Below are positions 7,117-14,146 of a DNA stretch of 14,146 nt, in pieces (within the stretch, counting starts at the first letter, position 1; the number at the start of each line of letters is the position of its first letter). A program made the translations under genes and the position numbers. Under the pieces are notes generated by a model that worked only from the letters and a program-made list of their open reading frames with translations, was not told where the DNA came from and did not search any database. The stretch is from Methanobacterium sp. (GTDB taxonomy: Archaea; Methanobacteriota; Methanobacteria; Methanobacteriales; Methanobacteriaceae). Location of the stretch: the NCBI GenBank assembly GCA_019084405.1, contig JAHRFX010000033.1:1-14146 (forward strand). The letters are read 5' to 3'.

Positions 7117-8529
7117 ATGCAGATGATAATTGATGGCAAGATGGTGGATAAAAAAGAGAAAATAAAAGTTTTTAACCCTGCTAATGGTGAAGTAGTAGGT
7201 CAAGTGCCTTTTGGAAATAAGGATGATTTAAAAAAAGCTATTATGGCTGCAAATAGTGCAAAAAAAGATTTAAATGATTTATCGTCCCGTAAAATTTCTC
7301 TGGCCCTGGAAGATATCGCCCAGGAGTTATCTCAAAAATGGAAAGATTTCGCCAGATTAATATCTCTGGAATGTGGAAAACCAATCAGGGCCTCCCGGGA
7401 TGAAGTTAAACGATCTATTGAAACTTTAAAATTATCTGCAGAAGAATCTAAACGTATATATGGTGAAACAATTCCCCTGGATGCGGGAATTGGAGGGAAA
7501 GGATTTATTGGATTTACTCTAAAAATACCTTTAGGGGTGGTGGGGGCTATAACTCCCTTCAACTATCCTTTAAATTTAGCAGTCCATAAATTGGCCCCAG
7601 CTTTAGCAGCTAAAAATGCTGTAATTTTAAAACCATCACTCCAGGCACCTCTTTCTATTCTTAAACTGTTAAAAATCATGTATCCTTATTTTCCAGATGG
7701 GGCAGTTAATGCTGTTACAGAAAGGGGAAGTGAAATTGGTGAGGAAATGGTTACCAGTGAATATATCGATAAAATTTCTTTTACAGGAAGTGTAGAAACT
7801 GGTAAATTAATTTCCCAGCAGGCATCCATGAAAAAAATCACTTTAGAGTTAGGGGGTAATGATCCTTTAATTGTCTTAGAAGACGCTGATTTAGAAAAAG
7901 CGGTTGAAGGAGCTGTTCGAGGTTCTTATCTTTATGCGGGACAGGTTTGCATTGGCGTAAAAAGGTTAATTGTTGATGAAAAAGTGGCGGATGAGTTTTC
8001 AGCACTGATGGTGAAAGAAACCAAAAAAATGAAAATGGGAGATCCATTAGATCTTGAAACTGATGTCGGCCCATTAATTGATGAAACTGCTGCTTCTAAT
8101 GTGGAAAAAGTAGTTTTTGAGGCATTAACTGATGGTGCTGAGTTGATATGTGGTGGTAAACGGGATGGTAATTATTACAGCCCCACCGTGCTGGATCAGG
8201 TTACCCCTTCCATGAGGCTGGTAAGTGAAGAAACCTTTGGCCCCATTTCTCCTATAATCCGGGTTAAAGGAGTGGATGAAGCCATTAAAATTGCCAATAG
8301 CACACCTTATGGTTTACAATCCAGTATTTTCACCAGTAATATTCACCATGCTATGCAGGCAGCAAAAGAAATAGAAGCAGGTTCGGTAATAATAAATAAA
8401 CAATCTACTTTCAGAACGGATAATATGCCTTTTGGTGGATTTAAAATGAGTGGAATGGGTAAAGAAGGGATAAAATATGCAGTGGAAGATATGGTCCGCA
8501 CCAAACTGGTGGTAATCAATACCAGTTAG
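7117..8529 (+). CDS. Aldehyde dehydrogenase, lactaldehyde dehydrogenase (CofA)-like
   Basis: A 470-residue NAD(P)-dependent aldehyde dehydrogenase of full family length. Visible landmarks are TPFNYPLN with Asn149 (oxyanion hole), Lys172 in ILKPS (cofactor binding), FTGSVETG at 222-229, Glu244 in LELGG (general base), Cys278 in AGQVCIGV (nucleophile) and the C-terminal DNMPFGGFKMSGMG. The TPFNYPLN, AGQVC and DNMPFGG-SG-EG-KYA patterns are close to what I recall of methanococcal CofA (MJ1411). CofA oxidises lactaldehyde to lactate for the F420 side chain. A succinate-semialdehyde or GapN-like role cannot be excluded. AGAGGA precedes the ATG by 6 bases. The gene stands alone: insertion element upstream, convergent gene 24 bases downstream. 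Confidence 0.85.
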   Translation: MQMIIDGKMVDKKEKIKVFNPANGEVVGQVPFGNKDDLKKAIMAANSAKKDLNDLSSRKISLALEDIAQELSQKWKDFARLISLECGKPIRASRDEVKRSIETLKLSAEESKRIYGETIPLDAGIGGKGFIGFTLKIPLGVVGAITPFNYPLNLAVHKLAPALAAKNAVILKPSLQAPLSILKLLKIMYPYFPDGAVNAVTERGSEIGEEMVTSEYIDKISFTGSVETGKLISQQASMKKITLELGGNDPLIVLEDADLEKAVEGAVRGSYLYAGQVCIGVKRLIVDEKVADEFSALMVKETKKMKMGDPLDLETDVGPLIDETAASNVEKVVFEALTDGAELICGGKRDGNYYSPTVLDQVTPSMRLVSEETFGPISPIIRVKGVDEAIKIANSTPYGLQSSIFTSNIHHAMQAAKEIEAGSVIINKQSTFRTDNMPFGGFKMSGMGKEGIKYAVEDMVRTKLVVINTS

Positions 8530-8553
8530 ATAGGACAATAACTTTTATCAACT

Positions 8554-9279
8554 TTATTCTTTTAAAAATCCTTCAACTATATTACGGGCTTCATTAAGTG
8601 CTTCTAATGGTATTCCGTGAGGCATTTGTCCTTTAGGTCCATTAACATTTTTTAAAATTCCTTCACCAGCACCTAAAAACATTCCATCACTGGTTATACC
8701 CATAAAAGTACTGGGGGGTAACATGGAAACAGCAACTCTATTACTTTCCTGTACTTCCATATCATTAGTAACCACGGTTATTGATTTATCCCCTAAATTT
8801 ACATTGCATATAATTAAATTATCGGCCTGGGGGTGCTTTGAGACACTCATAATTTCCCCCACCTTAATATCTATTCCTATAATGGGGTCCTTGATTTTTC
8901 CCAGCATGATACGTTTTTTAAGTCCCAGAATCGTATTAAAGAAAAAACTAACCTTTGCAATATTCTCTTCTAATTTTTCCTTCTCAGCACGGGTGGCCTG
9001 ATCCAGAAATTTCACTTTCCATTTTTCGCCCCCCATATACTTAATTATGAAATGCGCCTGTTCTTCAAGGGCAACTATTTGAGGTGATTTTGCAATGGCC
9101 TCTGGTTCCATATAAGAATAAGATAAATATTTTAATTCACGGGCCATTTCATGGGCAGTATCCCGGGCCATTTTTTTATTCCAGTGTCCTTTAAAATTTC
9201 TACCTTCAATAGTCCTTAAAAATAATTCAATAGATTTTTCTGCTACCTGGAGCCGGTAATCCTGACTGGTATCCCACAT
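8554..9279 (-). CDS. Protein with a C-terminal tRNA-binding OB-fold domain and an unrecognised helical N-terminal domain
   Basis: A 241-residue protein. Residues about 132-238 form a tRNA_bind domain of the EMAPII/Trbp111/MetRS-C type, with IKVGEIMSVSKHPQADNLIICNV, then VVTND, a VAVSMLPP stretch and SDGMFLGAGEGI. Residues 1-128 are mostly helical and charged and carry no motif I recognise; a stretch near 74-125 could be coiled coil. The protein lacks any synthetase catalytic domain, so it probably binds tRNA structure in trans, perhaps as an aminoacyl-tRNA synthetase partner; that is inference. GGTGA precedes the ATG by 4 bases. The gene converges with the aldehyde dehydrogenase gene and diverges from the PRC-barrel gene. 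Confidence 0.8.
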   Translation of the reverse strand: MWDTSQDYRLQVAEKSIELFLRTIEGRNFKGHWNKKMARDTAHEMARELKYLSYSYMEPEAIAKSPQIVALEEQAHFIIKYMGGEKWKVKFLDQATRAEKEKLEENIAKVSFFFNTILGLKKRIMLGKIKDPIIGIDIKVGEIMSVSKHPQADNLIICNVNLGDKSITVVTNDMEVQESNRVAVSMLPPSTFMGITSDGMFLGAGEGILKNVNGPKGQMPHGIPLEALNEARNIVEGFLKE

Positions 9280-9536
9280 GTTCTCACCTTTTTATTATTT
9301 TTAAAATAAAATTATTTTAATAGCATACCTTTACGTGAAGAAATGCCCATTATTCAATCTTATGATATTCTAATTATATTAGCTTACCATAATTTATTAT
9401 ATTGCTGGAAATAAATTGCTATTTTCAATACTAAAGTATTTAAAGTATTAAATGATAAAATATCTTATAATAAAGATTTTAATGGTTAATATTTTCCCCA
9501 GGAGAATCAATTACCTAAAAATTTGGTGGTGTAAAA
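9280..9536. other. Divergent intergenic region, 257 bases
   Basis: Very AT-rich DNA separating the minus-strand tRNA-binding-domain gene and the plus-strand PRC-barrel gene. CTTATAATAAAG at 9464-9475 is a possible TATA box for the latter, with a leader of about 40 bases. Imperfect TAAAGTATT repeats occur at 9432-9450. I see no reading frame or structured RNA. Confidence 0.3.
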
Positions 9537-9857
9537 ATGGTTGAGCTGTCCAATCTCTATGGTTTAGATATATACACAATTAAAGGAAAATATGTGGGAA
9601 GAGTACAGGATGTGGTGTTGAATATTAAAAAGGGTAGAGTATCCAATCTCAAAGTCAAGGCCATGAAAATGGATAAGAAAAATGTGGGTCTTAAAGAAGT
9701 AATTAGAACCAGCATCAGGATAGTTCCCGAAACAGATGAAATCAGACCACTAAAAGAAGAAGGTGTAATGGATATCGCTTATGATAGGGTCCAGGCGGTA
9801 GGTGATATATTACTCATATCCTCTGAAATGGTTGAAAAAGCACCGAATCCATTATAA
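9537..9857 (+). CDS. Small PRC-barrel domain protein
   Basis: A 106-residue soluble protein that is essentially one PRC-barrel: an N-terminal strand pair (LSNLYGLDIYTIKGKYVGRV), the typical QDVVLNIKKGRVSNLKVKA strand-turn-strand at 24-42, and a C-terminal hydrophobic strand (VGDILLISSEM). Family members are adaptor domains. In Haloferax, short PRC-barrel proteins (CdpB) act in FtsZ-based cell division, and a similar role is possible here but not shown by the sequence. RNA-processing roles are also known for PRC-barrels. GGTGGTG (9525-9531) sits 5 bases before the ATG, a strong ribosome site suggesting good expression. It probably forms its own transcript, with an 84-base gap before nadX. Confidence 0.8.
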   Translation: MVELSNLYGLDIYTIKGKYVGRVQDVVLNIKKGRVSNLKVKAMKMDKKNVGLKEVIRTSIRIVPETDEIRPLKEEGVMDIAYDRVQAVGDILLISSEMVEKAPNPL

Positions 9858-9902
9858 TAGTATTTTATATAATTTTTTCATCCACTTATTTTTTCTAAAA
9901 CT

Positions 9903-9922
9903 TAATTTTTATATTAATTATG
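9903..9922 (+). promoter_or_regulatory. Candidate promoter of nadX
   Basis: TTTTTATATTAATTATGC lies 20-36 bases before the nadX ATG; a second TATA-like TTTTATATAATTTT is at 9863-9876. The nearer one would give a very short leader, while the farther one would leave room for the GTGAT ribosome site (9934-9938). Both are weakly supported. Confidence 0.3.
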
Positions 9923-9941
9923 CATCTTAAACAGTGATTTC

Positions 9942-10706
9942 ATGATAGTGGGAATAGTGGGCTGTGGGGCCATTGCGAATATCATTACCAATTTTGCCTT
10001 AGAGGGTAAACTGGGTGTCAAACTTGGATATTTCTTTGATCGTGATCTGGAAAGGGCGGAAAATTTAGCTTCACAAATCAATGGCAAAGTAGTTTTAAAT
10101 CTGGAAGATATGCTGGAACAGGTGGATGTAGTAATTGAATCCGCATCCCCTATGGCTGTACGTGAAATTGTACCTCTTGTACTGGAAAAGGGTAAAAATG
10201 TTATAATTATGAGTATAGGAGCATTAATGGATCAAAATCTTAAAGAGGAGCTTATTACAAAAGCCAAAGAAAATAATGCAAAAATTTACGCCCCCTCAGG
10301 AGCCATAGTTGGGCTGGATGGTATTAAGGCTGCTTCCATTGGCCATATAAATAAAGCGACTCTCATAACCAGAAAGCCTCCCCGATCACTGGGTATTGAA
10401 ACTGATGTAAAACAGATACTATACGATGGCAAAGCATCAGAGGCTGTACAAAAATTTCCAGTAAACATTAATGTAGCTGCCGCTTTGAGTATAGCTTGCG
10501 GAATAGACGTGGATGTTAAAATCATTGTCGATCCTGATGTTAATCGAAATGAACATGAAGTTAATGTACAGGGAGACTTTGGAGAATTTAAAACCACCAC
10601 CAAGAATATTAGATGTTCTATGAATCCTAAAACAAGTGTTTTAGCCGCATATTCTGCTATAAAATTGCTTAAGAGTTTGAATGAAAATTTTATGGTGGGT
10701 ACTTAA
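9942..10706 (+). CDS. nadX: L-aspartate dehydrogenase for NAD biosynthesis
   Basis: A 254-residue protein, normal for the family. It opens with an NAD(P)-binding Rossmann motif, VGIVGCGAIAN (3-13). The substrate domain carries APSGAIVGLDGIKAA (117-131), KFPVNINVAAALSIA (171-185) and His205 in RNEHEV, which aligns with the catalytic histidine region of the Thermotoga and Archaeoglobus enzymes. It converts L-aspartate to iminoaspartate, which quinolinate synthase NadA then uses, replacing the oxygen-dependent NadB in anaerobes. No nadA or nadC is in the window, so the gene stands apart from the rest of its pathway. GTGAT (9934-9938) lies 3 bases before the ATG. Confidence 0.9.
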   Translation: MIVGIVGCGAIANIITNFALEGKLGVKLGYFFDRDLERAENLASQINGKVVLNLEDMLEQVDVVIESASPMAVREIVPLVLEKGKNVIIMSIGALMDQNLKEELITKAKENNAKIYAPSGAIVGLDGIKAASIGHINKATLITRKPPRSLGIETDVKQILYDGKASEAVQKFPVNINVAAALSIACGIDVDVKIIVDPDVNRNEHEVNVQGDFGEFKTTTKNIRCSMNPKTSVLAAYSAIKLLKSLNENFMVGT

Positions 10707-10774
10707 TTTAAATACCAGTATTTTTTTATTTATACTAAATCCCAATCAGATTAAAGCATATCTTTATCAATTTA

Positions 10775-10792
10775 CCTGAAAATATTTTCAGG
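10775..10792. repeat. Perfect 18-bp palindrome between nadX and the Thg1-like gene
   Basis: CCTGAAAATATTTTCAGG is a perfect inverted repeat, about 70 bases after the nadX stop and 49 bases before the Thg1-like start. It could be a homodimer operator for the downstream gene or, as RNA, a small hairpin at the end of the nadX message, since CATTTTAT follows. Neither reading is proven. Confidence 0.5.
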
Positions 10793-10840
10793 CATTTTAT
10801 TAATTTAAAATAACTAAATTATGGCAGGAACTAGTGTTCT

Positions 10841-11596
10841 ATGAAAGAATGTGAAATTTTTTCTAACTTAAAGGTACCTTGCGGGTCTAAATTGGTTTTA
10901 AGGCTGGATGGAAGGAGTTTTTACATGCTTTCTAAGGAATGTGGCCTGGAAAAACCATATGACTCTCTATTTGTAGATGCCATGGTCAATACCGCCATAT
11001 ACATTATGCGAGAATTCAGCCCATCATTTATCTATACCTTTTCTGATGAATTCAACATATTAATGGATCATGTTCCATTTTCCGGCCGGGTTGAAAAAAT
11101 GGATTCTGTGTTTGCCAGCTTTTCTGCCACTTCATTCTTACATAACTTTAATAAAAACTTATTAAAATCAGAAGAATGCAACTCTGGAAAATCGAGAGTT
11201 TTAAATACAGTTTCTTTTGATTCACGTGTGATTCCCCTCTCTTCAGAGATGGTAATGAACTACTTCAAATCTCGGCAGGATGAATCCTGGAGAAATTGTC
11301 TTAATGGATACGCTTACTGGACCTTGAGGGATGAAATGGATAAAAATCAGGCCATGAACCAATTAAAGGGCCTAAAAAGTTCCCAAATACATGATTTATT
11401 ATTTGAAAGGGGAATAAATATATCGGAAGTACCGGCCTGGCAAAGAAGAGGGGTAGGGATTTATAAGGGAGAAATAGAAATTAAAGGATACAACCCCCTC
11501 CACAAAAAGGATGTTTTAACCACCCGGAAAAAAATTATAACTGATTGGGATCTCCCTATATTTAATCAGGATTTTTTCCAGGAAATGGAGTTGTAA
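10841..11596 (+). CDS. tRNA(His) guanylyltransferase / Thg1-like 3'-5' polymerase
   Basis: A 251-residue protein with the Thg1 palm motifs. RLDGRSFY at 21-28 supplies metal ligand Asp23, and TFSDEFNIL at 66-74 supplies Asp69 and Glu70. Further Thg1-like stretches are GRVEKMDSVFASFSATSF at 82-99, FDSRVIPLSS, YFKSRQDESWRNCLNGYAYW, and GINISEVPAWQRRGVGIY near the end. These enzymes add nucleotides in the 3'-5' direction. Archaeal members add G-1 to tRNA-His opposite C73 or repair tRNA 5' ends. The Shine-Dalgarno site is weak (CAGGAA, 10825-10830). The JAMM protease gene follows after 77 bases on the same strand, but no functional link is evident. Confidence 0.88.
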   Translation: MKECEIFSNLKVPCGSKLVLRLDGRSFYMLSKECGLEKPYDSLFVDAMVNTAIYIMREFSPSFIYTFSDEFNILMDHVPFSGRVEKMDSVFASFSATSFLHNFNKNLLKSEECNSGKSRVLNTVSFDSRVIPLSSEMVMNYFKSRQDESWRNCLNGYAYWTLRDEMDKNQAMNQLKGLKSSQIHDLLFERGINISEVPAWQRRGVGIYKGEIEIKGYNPLHKKDVLTTRKKIITDWDLPIFNQDFFQEMEL

Positions 11597-11673
11597 TCCC
11601 CATCCTAAAATTATAATACAATTATGTTATTACACTAAATTTAATTAATTTAAAAAATTATTCAGGTACTACC

Positions 11674-12105
11674 ATGGGAATACTGGACCGGCTACTCAGC
11701 TTTATTTTTGGCAACAATAAACAAAAATTCAGTGAAGTTCAATTAGACCAGGAGGTTGTGGATGAAATTATTCAGATTTCACAAAAAACTGCCCCCAGAG
11801 AATTTGTAGCCCTTTTGGCAGGTAAAATTAGAAATGAAGTTTTACATATTGATGGATTAATTTTTCTACCTGGAGAAACATCTAATGAAGGTGCAGTTAT
11901 GAAGATTTTCATGCTACCTCCCCTGTCCGGAGCGGTTGGATCAGTGCACTCCCATCCTGGTTTTTCAGCTCATCCGTCTGGGGCGGATTTAATCTTTTTT
12001 TCTAAAAATGGATTTTTTCATTTGATAATTGCCCAACCATATACTCTGGAGAGTATGGTAGCTTATAATACCTTTGGTGAAATAACTGATTTTAACGTGG
12101 TTTAA
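11674..12105 (+). CDS. JAMM/MPN+ metalloprotease (Mov34 family), candidate desampylase
   Basis: A 143-residue single-domain protein. An amphipathic first helix (MGILDRLLSFIFG) is followed by a JAB/MPN domain with every catalytic residue present: Glu43 (PREFVALL), His92 and His94 in HSHP, Ser102 and Asp105, matching H-x-H-P-x6-S-x-x-D. An intact JAMM centre binds zinc and cuts isopeptide or peptide bonds after ubiquitin-like proteins. The archaeal HvJAMM1 removes SAMPs, so desampylase or sulfur-carrier processing is the likely activity; the substrate is inferred. No ubiquitin-like or E1-like gene is in the window. AGGT (11664-11667) precedes the ATG by 6 bases. Confidence 0.85.
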   Translation: MGILDRLLSFIFGNNKQKFSEVQLDQEVVDEIIQISQKTAPREFVALLAGKIRNEVLHIDGLIFLPGETSNEGAVMKIFMLPPLSGAVGSVHSHPGFSAHPSGADLIFFSKNGFFHLIIAQPYTLESMVAYNTFGEITDFNVV

Positions 12106-12281
12106 TTTTAATAGGATTCTATGATGATTATTATCAAATATAATCATAAATTACTAGCACATAAACTATTAAAATATATATTAAGCTGTAATTAATAAAA
12201 AAAGGATTTATAACAAGTTTAAACCATATTAGATTGATAAATCTTTAAAAAAAATAAGTATTGGAATTTTTAAATTATTAA
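12106..12281. other. Convergent intergenic region after the JAMM protease and serA
   Basis: An AT-rich gap of 176 bases between converging genes. A run of eight A at 12247-12254 is a T-tract on the serA strand 28 bases past its stop. A run of seven A at 12199-12205 is a second one. An inverted repeat, TGGAATTTT (12262-12270) with AAAATTCCA (12284-12292), overlaps the serA stop codon. No reading frame is seen. Confidence 0.4.
12247..12254 (-). terminator. T-tract terminator of serA
   Basis: Eight consecutive T on the minus strand shortly after the serA stop, preceded by the small hairpin that overlaps the stop. This is a plausible archaeal terminator by composition. Confidence 0.4.
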
Positions 12282-13862
12282 TTAAAATTCCAGGGCCACG
12301 GCATCTTCCACATGGTCCATTTTTTTTACTTCATCAATTACGCTCTGGGGGACGCTTTGGTCGACTTTCAGGACCATTATTGCTTCTCCACCTACTTCTC
12401 TGCGCCCTACTTGCATGGTGGCAATGTTAATTTCATGCTCTCCCAGTTTGGTCCCAATTGCACCTATGGTTCCCGGAAGATCCTGATACTTGGCAATAAC
12501 CATGGTTCCTTCTGGTTTCACATCTACCCAGTAATTATTGATTTTAATGATTTTTGGTTCATCCACATAAGTCCCATCTAAAGAGAATTCATCCTTATCG
12601 GTCTTGATTTCTAACTTAATAATACATTTGTAACCTTCTGATTCAGAGCGTTTACCTTCGGTAACTACTATTCCCCTACTTTGAGCTATGGAAGGTGCAT
12701 TAACCAGATTTACTGGTTCGGTTAGTATGGGGTTTAAAATACCCTGCAGTATGGTCCGGGTTAAAATATCTTGCTGGGGCATTTCTGATAGTTCACCACA
12801 GTAGGTAACATCCATTTTTTTTATGTGTCCTGAAGTGGCCTGTTCCATAAAGCTTCCCATTTTCTCAGAAAGATCCAGATAGGGCTTCATAATTTTGAAA
12901 TTCTTAGAATCCATCACCGGCATATTCAATACATTGTGTGGTGAATCTCCCTTGAAAACAGTAATTATTTCATTGGCTACAATCAAAGCTGCATCTCGCT
13001 GGGCTTCTGCAGTGGAAGCACCAATGTGAGGGGTGGCCAGCAGATTATCCAATTCTAAAAGCGGACTTTTTTCAGGTGGTTCACTTTCAAATACATCCAG
13101 GGCGGCTCCACCTATTATGTCATTTTTTAAAGCATAATAAAGGGCATCTTCATCAACAATTCCTCCTCTAGCGCAGTTGATAATAAAAGCGGTGTTTTTC
13201 ATTATTTCCATTTCTTTAGTGGAGATTAAGTGTCTGGTTTCAGGAGTTAATGGTACGTGAATGGTAATCACATCAGATTCTTTAAGCAGGGTTTCCAGAT
13301 CAACCACACTTACCCCCATTTCGGCCCCGGCTTCTTTACTGATATACGGGTCATAAACCATAATTTCCATGTTAAATGCTTTTGCCCTTATAACCACCTG
13401 GGAACCTATTCTACCCATTCCCACAATACCCAGGGTCTTATTATTTAATTCAATCCCCATAAATTTACTTTTTTCCCATTGTCCTGATTTAACTGATTTG
13501 TCTGCTATGGATATCTTCCGGGCCAGGGACATCATCAAACCCATAGAATGTTCTGCAACCGTGATTGAGGTGGATTCAGGGGCATTAATCACCATTATGC
13601 CTTTCTCTGTAGCGGCCTGAACATCCACATTATCCACTCCCACACCTGCCCGGGCAATTACCTTGAGTTTAGAACCGGCTTCAATTACTTCACGGGTCAC
13701 CTTGGTTCTGCTTCTAACTACAATGGCGTCGTATTCTTTTATAACTTTTACCAGTTCTTCTGGAGTAATGGATGTGGCTACCGTTACTTCGGCTACCTCT
13801 TTAAGATCGGAAATTCCTTTTTCATTTATTGAATCGGCAATAATTACCTTCATTTGGTCCAT
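12282..13862 (-). CDS. serA: D-3-phosphoglycerate dehydrogenase with C-terminal ACT domain
   Basis: A 526-residue protein starting MDQMKVIIADSINEKG at the ATG 13860-13862. GGTGA lies 4 bases upstream, as in several neighbours. A 16-codon longer frame from 13910 lacks a ribosome site and has a non-family start (MSAYQYQY). Domains are substrate- and NAD-binding lobes with GMGRIG at 148-153; catalytic Arg232 (NCARGG), Glu261 (DVFESEPP) and His279 (TPHIGAST); an intervening ASB-type domain at about 315-440; and an ACT domain from about 450 to the end (LPGTIGAIGTKLGEHEINIATMQVGR). It oxidises 3-phosphoglycerate to 3-phosphohydroxypyruvate, the first step of serine synthesis, with ACT-mediated allosteric control likely. 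An insertion element ends just 53 bases upstream. Confidence 0.93.
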   Translation of the reverse strand: MDQMKVIIADSINEKGISDLKEVAEVTVATSITPEELVKVIKEYDAIVVRSRTKVTREVIEAGSKLKVIARAGVGVDNVDVQAATEKGIMVINAPESTSITVAEHSMGLMMSLARKISIADKSVKSGQWEKSKFMGIELNNKTLGIVGMGRIGSQVVIRAKAFNMEIMVYDPYISKEAGAEMGVSVVDLETLLKESDVITIHVPLTPETRHLISTKEMEIMKNTAFIINCARGGIVDEDALYYALKNDIIGGAALDVFESEPPEKSPLLELDNLLATPHIGASTAEAQRDAALIVANEIITVFKGDSPHNVLNMPVMDSKNFKIMKPYLDLSEKMGSFMEQATSGHIKKMDVTYCGELSEMPQQDILTRTILQGILNPILTEPVNLVNAPSIAQSRGIVVTEGKRSESEGYKCIIKLEIKTDKDEFSLDGTYVDEPKIIKINNYWVDVKPEGTMVIAKYQDLPGTIGAIGTKLGEHEINIATMQVGRREVGGEAIMVLKVDQSVPQSVIDEVKKMDHVEDAVALEF

Positions 13863-13907
13863 AATTTCACCATCTATTTTCTCTAAATATTGGTATTGAT
13901 AAGCAGA

Positions 13908-13915
13908 CATTTAAA
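13908..13915 (-). promoter_or_regulatory. Possible serA TATA box at the element boundary
   Basis: On the minus strand TTTAAATG lies 46-53 bases before the corrected serA start and directly abuts the insertion element. It could serve as the TATA box, giving a leader of about 20 bases, and may also be one half of the element's 8-base target duplication. The other half is outside the window, so this is tentative. Confidence 0.3.
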
Positions 13916-14146
13916 GGCTCTGTCAAAAACTTGGGGGTTTGATTGTCGAAAACTTTTTTCTGATACTGAATTTCTATTTTAATGTTTATTCGCGACATTG
14001 CACCATTTTTAATCTTCATTAACCTCTTAACACTTTAAGGAAAGGTTTTTTGAAAGATATTTTCTATTTTGTTAGATGTTCGCTGGATATTTTTATCATC
14101 TAAGAACGCGAAGAAAGTTTTAAAGTAAGGACGCAACGAATTAATG
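13916..14146 (-). mobile_element. Insertion element copy 2, cut by the window edge
   Basis: It starts with GGCTCTGTCAAAAACTTGGG, matching the inverted repeat of copy 1 at all but one of 24 bases (the fourth). The rest is clearly homologous to 6595-6790 in the same orientation, with scattered substitutions. The right end is beyond the window, so it cannot be told whether this is a full-length element or another deletion derivative. Confidence 0.85.
13918..14146 (-). pseudogene. Transposase C-terminal part in element copy 2, with in-frame stop
   Basis: Reading inward from the window edge on the minus strand gives NSLRPYFKTFFAFLDDKN, then RTSNKIENIFQKTFP, then a TAA (14035-14037), then SVKRLMKIKNGAM and a tail reading NQTPKFLTE through the inverted repeat. 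Copy 1 has a lysine codon (AAA) at the position of this stop, so one substitution has broken the gene. The frame around the repeat is otherwise intact here, unlike copy 1. The N-terminal part lies outside the window. Confidence 0.7.

Noticed and set aside
10286..10603. A 105-residue minus-strand reading frame opposite nadX
   Set aside because: It is antisense to a well-supported NadX frame and shows no recognisable protein features.
10841..12105. A functional thg1-JAMM system
   Set aside because: The genes are 77 bases apart on one strand, but there is no shared pathway, overlap or repeated motif; adjacency alone is not enough.
12262..12292. Hairpin overlapping the serA stop as a regulatory RNA
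   Set aside because: The 9-base stem is almost all A/T, which arises easily in this composition; at most it contributes to termination.

Overview
The window looks like chromosomal DNA of a hydrogenotrophic methanogenic archaeon, most likely from the Methanobacterium group. The evidence is low-GC DNA, GGTG/GGTGA-type Shine-Dalgarno sites, archaeal TATA boxes, the start of a YcaO-type McrA thioglycine protein at the left edge, a class III (archaeal) pilin signal peptide, a CofA-like aldehyde dehydrogenase, a Thg1-type tRNA(His) guanylyltransferase and an NadX-type aspartate dehydrogenase. The species is inferred from gene content by eye; no search was run.

Layout. Positions 1-3533 are read leftwards: a Fe-dependent alcohol dehydrogenase overlaps a soluble PAS/PAS/HisKA_2 histidine kinase, then come an M50 site-2 protease and the truncated ycaO gene. 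From 3666 to 6451 genes read rightwards: a HIT-family protein, an M24 aminopeptidase, and an archaeal pilus pair (TadC/FlaJ-like membrane protein plus a small pilin). Positions 6452-7116 hold a decayed 434-bp insertion-sequence remnant with 24-bp perfect terminal inverted repeats and a near-perfect 8-bp target duplication. Then come the aldehyde dehydrogenase (+), a protein with a tRNA-binding OB fold (-), a small PRC-barrel protein (+), nadX (+), thg1-like (+), a JAMM metalloprotease (+) and serA (-). A second, diverged copy of the element begins at 13916, just upstream of serA, and runs off the right edge.

Most genes are housekeeping or single-function methanogen genes: McrA modification, F420 side chain or aldehyde metabolism, NAD, serine, and tRNA-His maturation. 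They sit mostly in one- or two-gene units. I do not see a clear undescribed multi-gene system. The most notable items are the pair of related deletion-type insertion elements beside two promoters, the start-codon corrections supported by consistent Shine-Dalgarno spacing, an intact JAMM protease that could be a desampylase, a HIT protein with a changed histidine triad, and a dehydrogenase gene overlapping a sensor-kinase gene.
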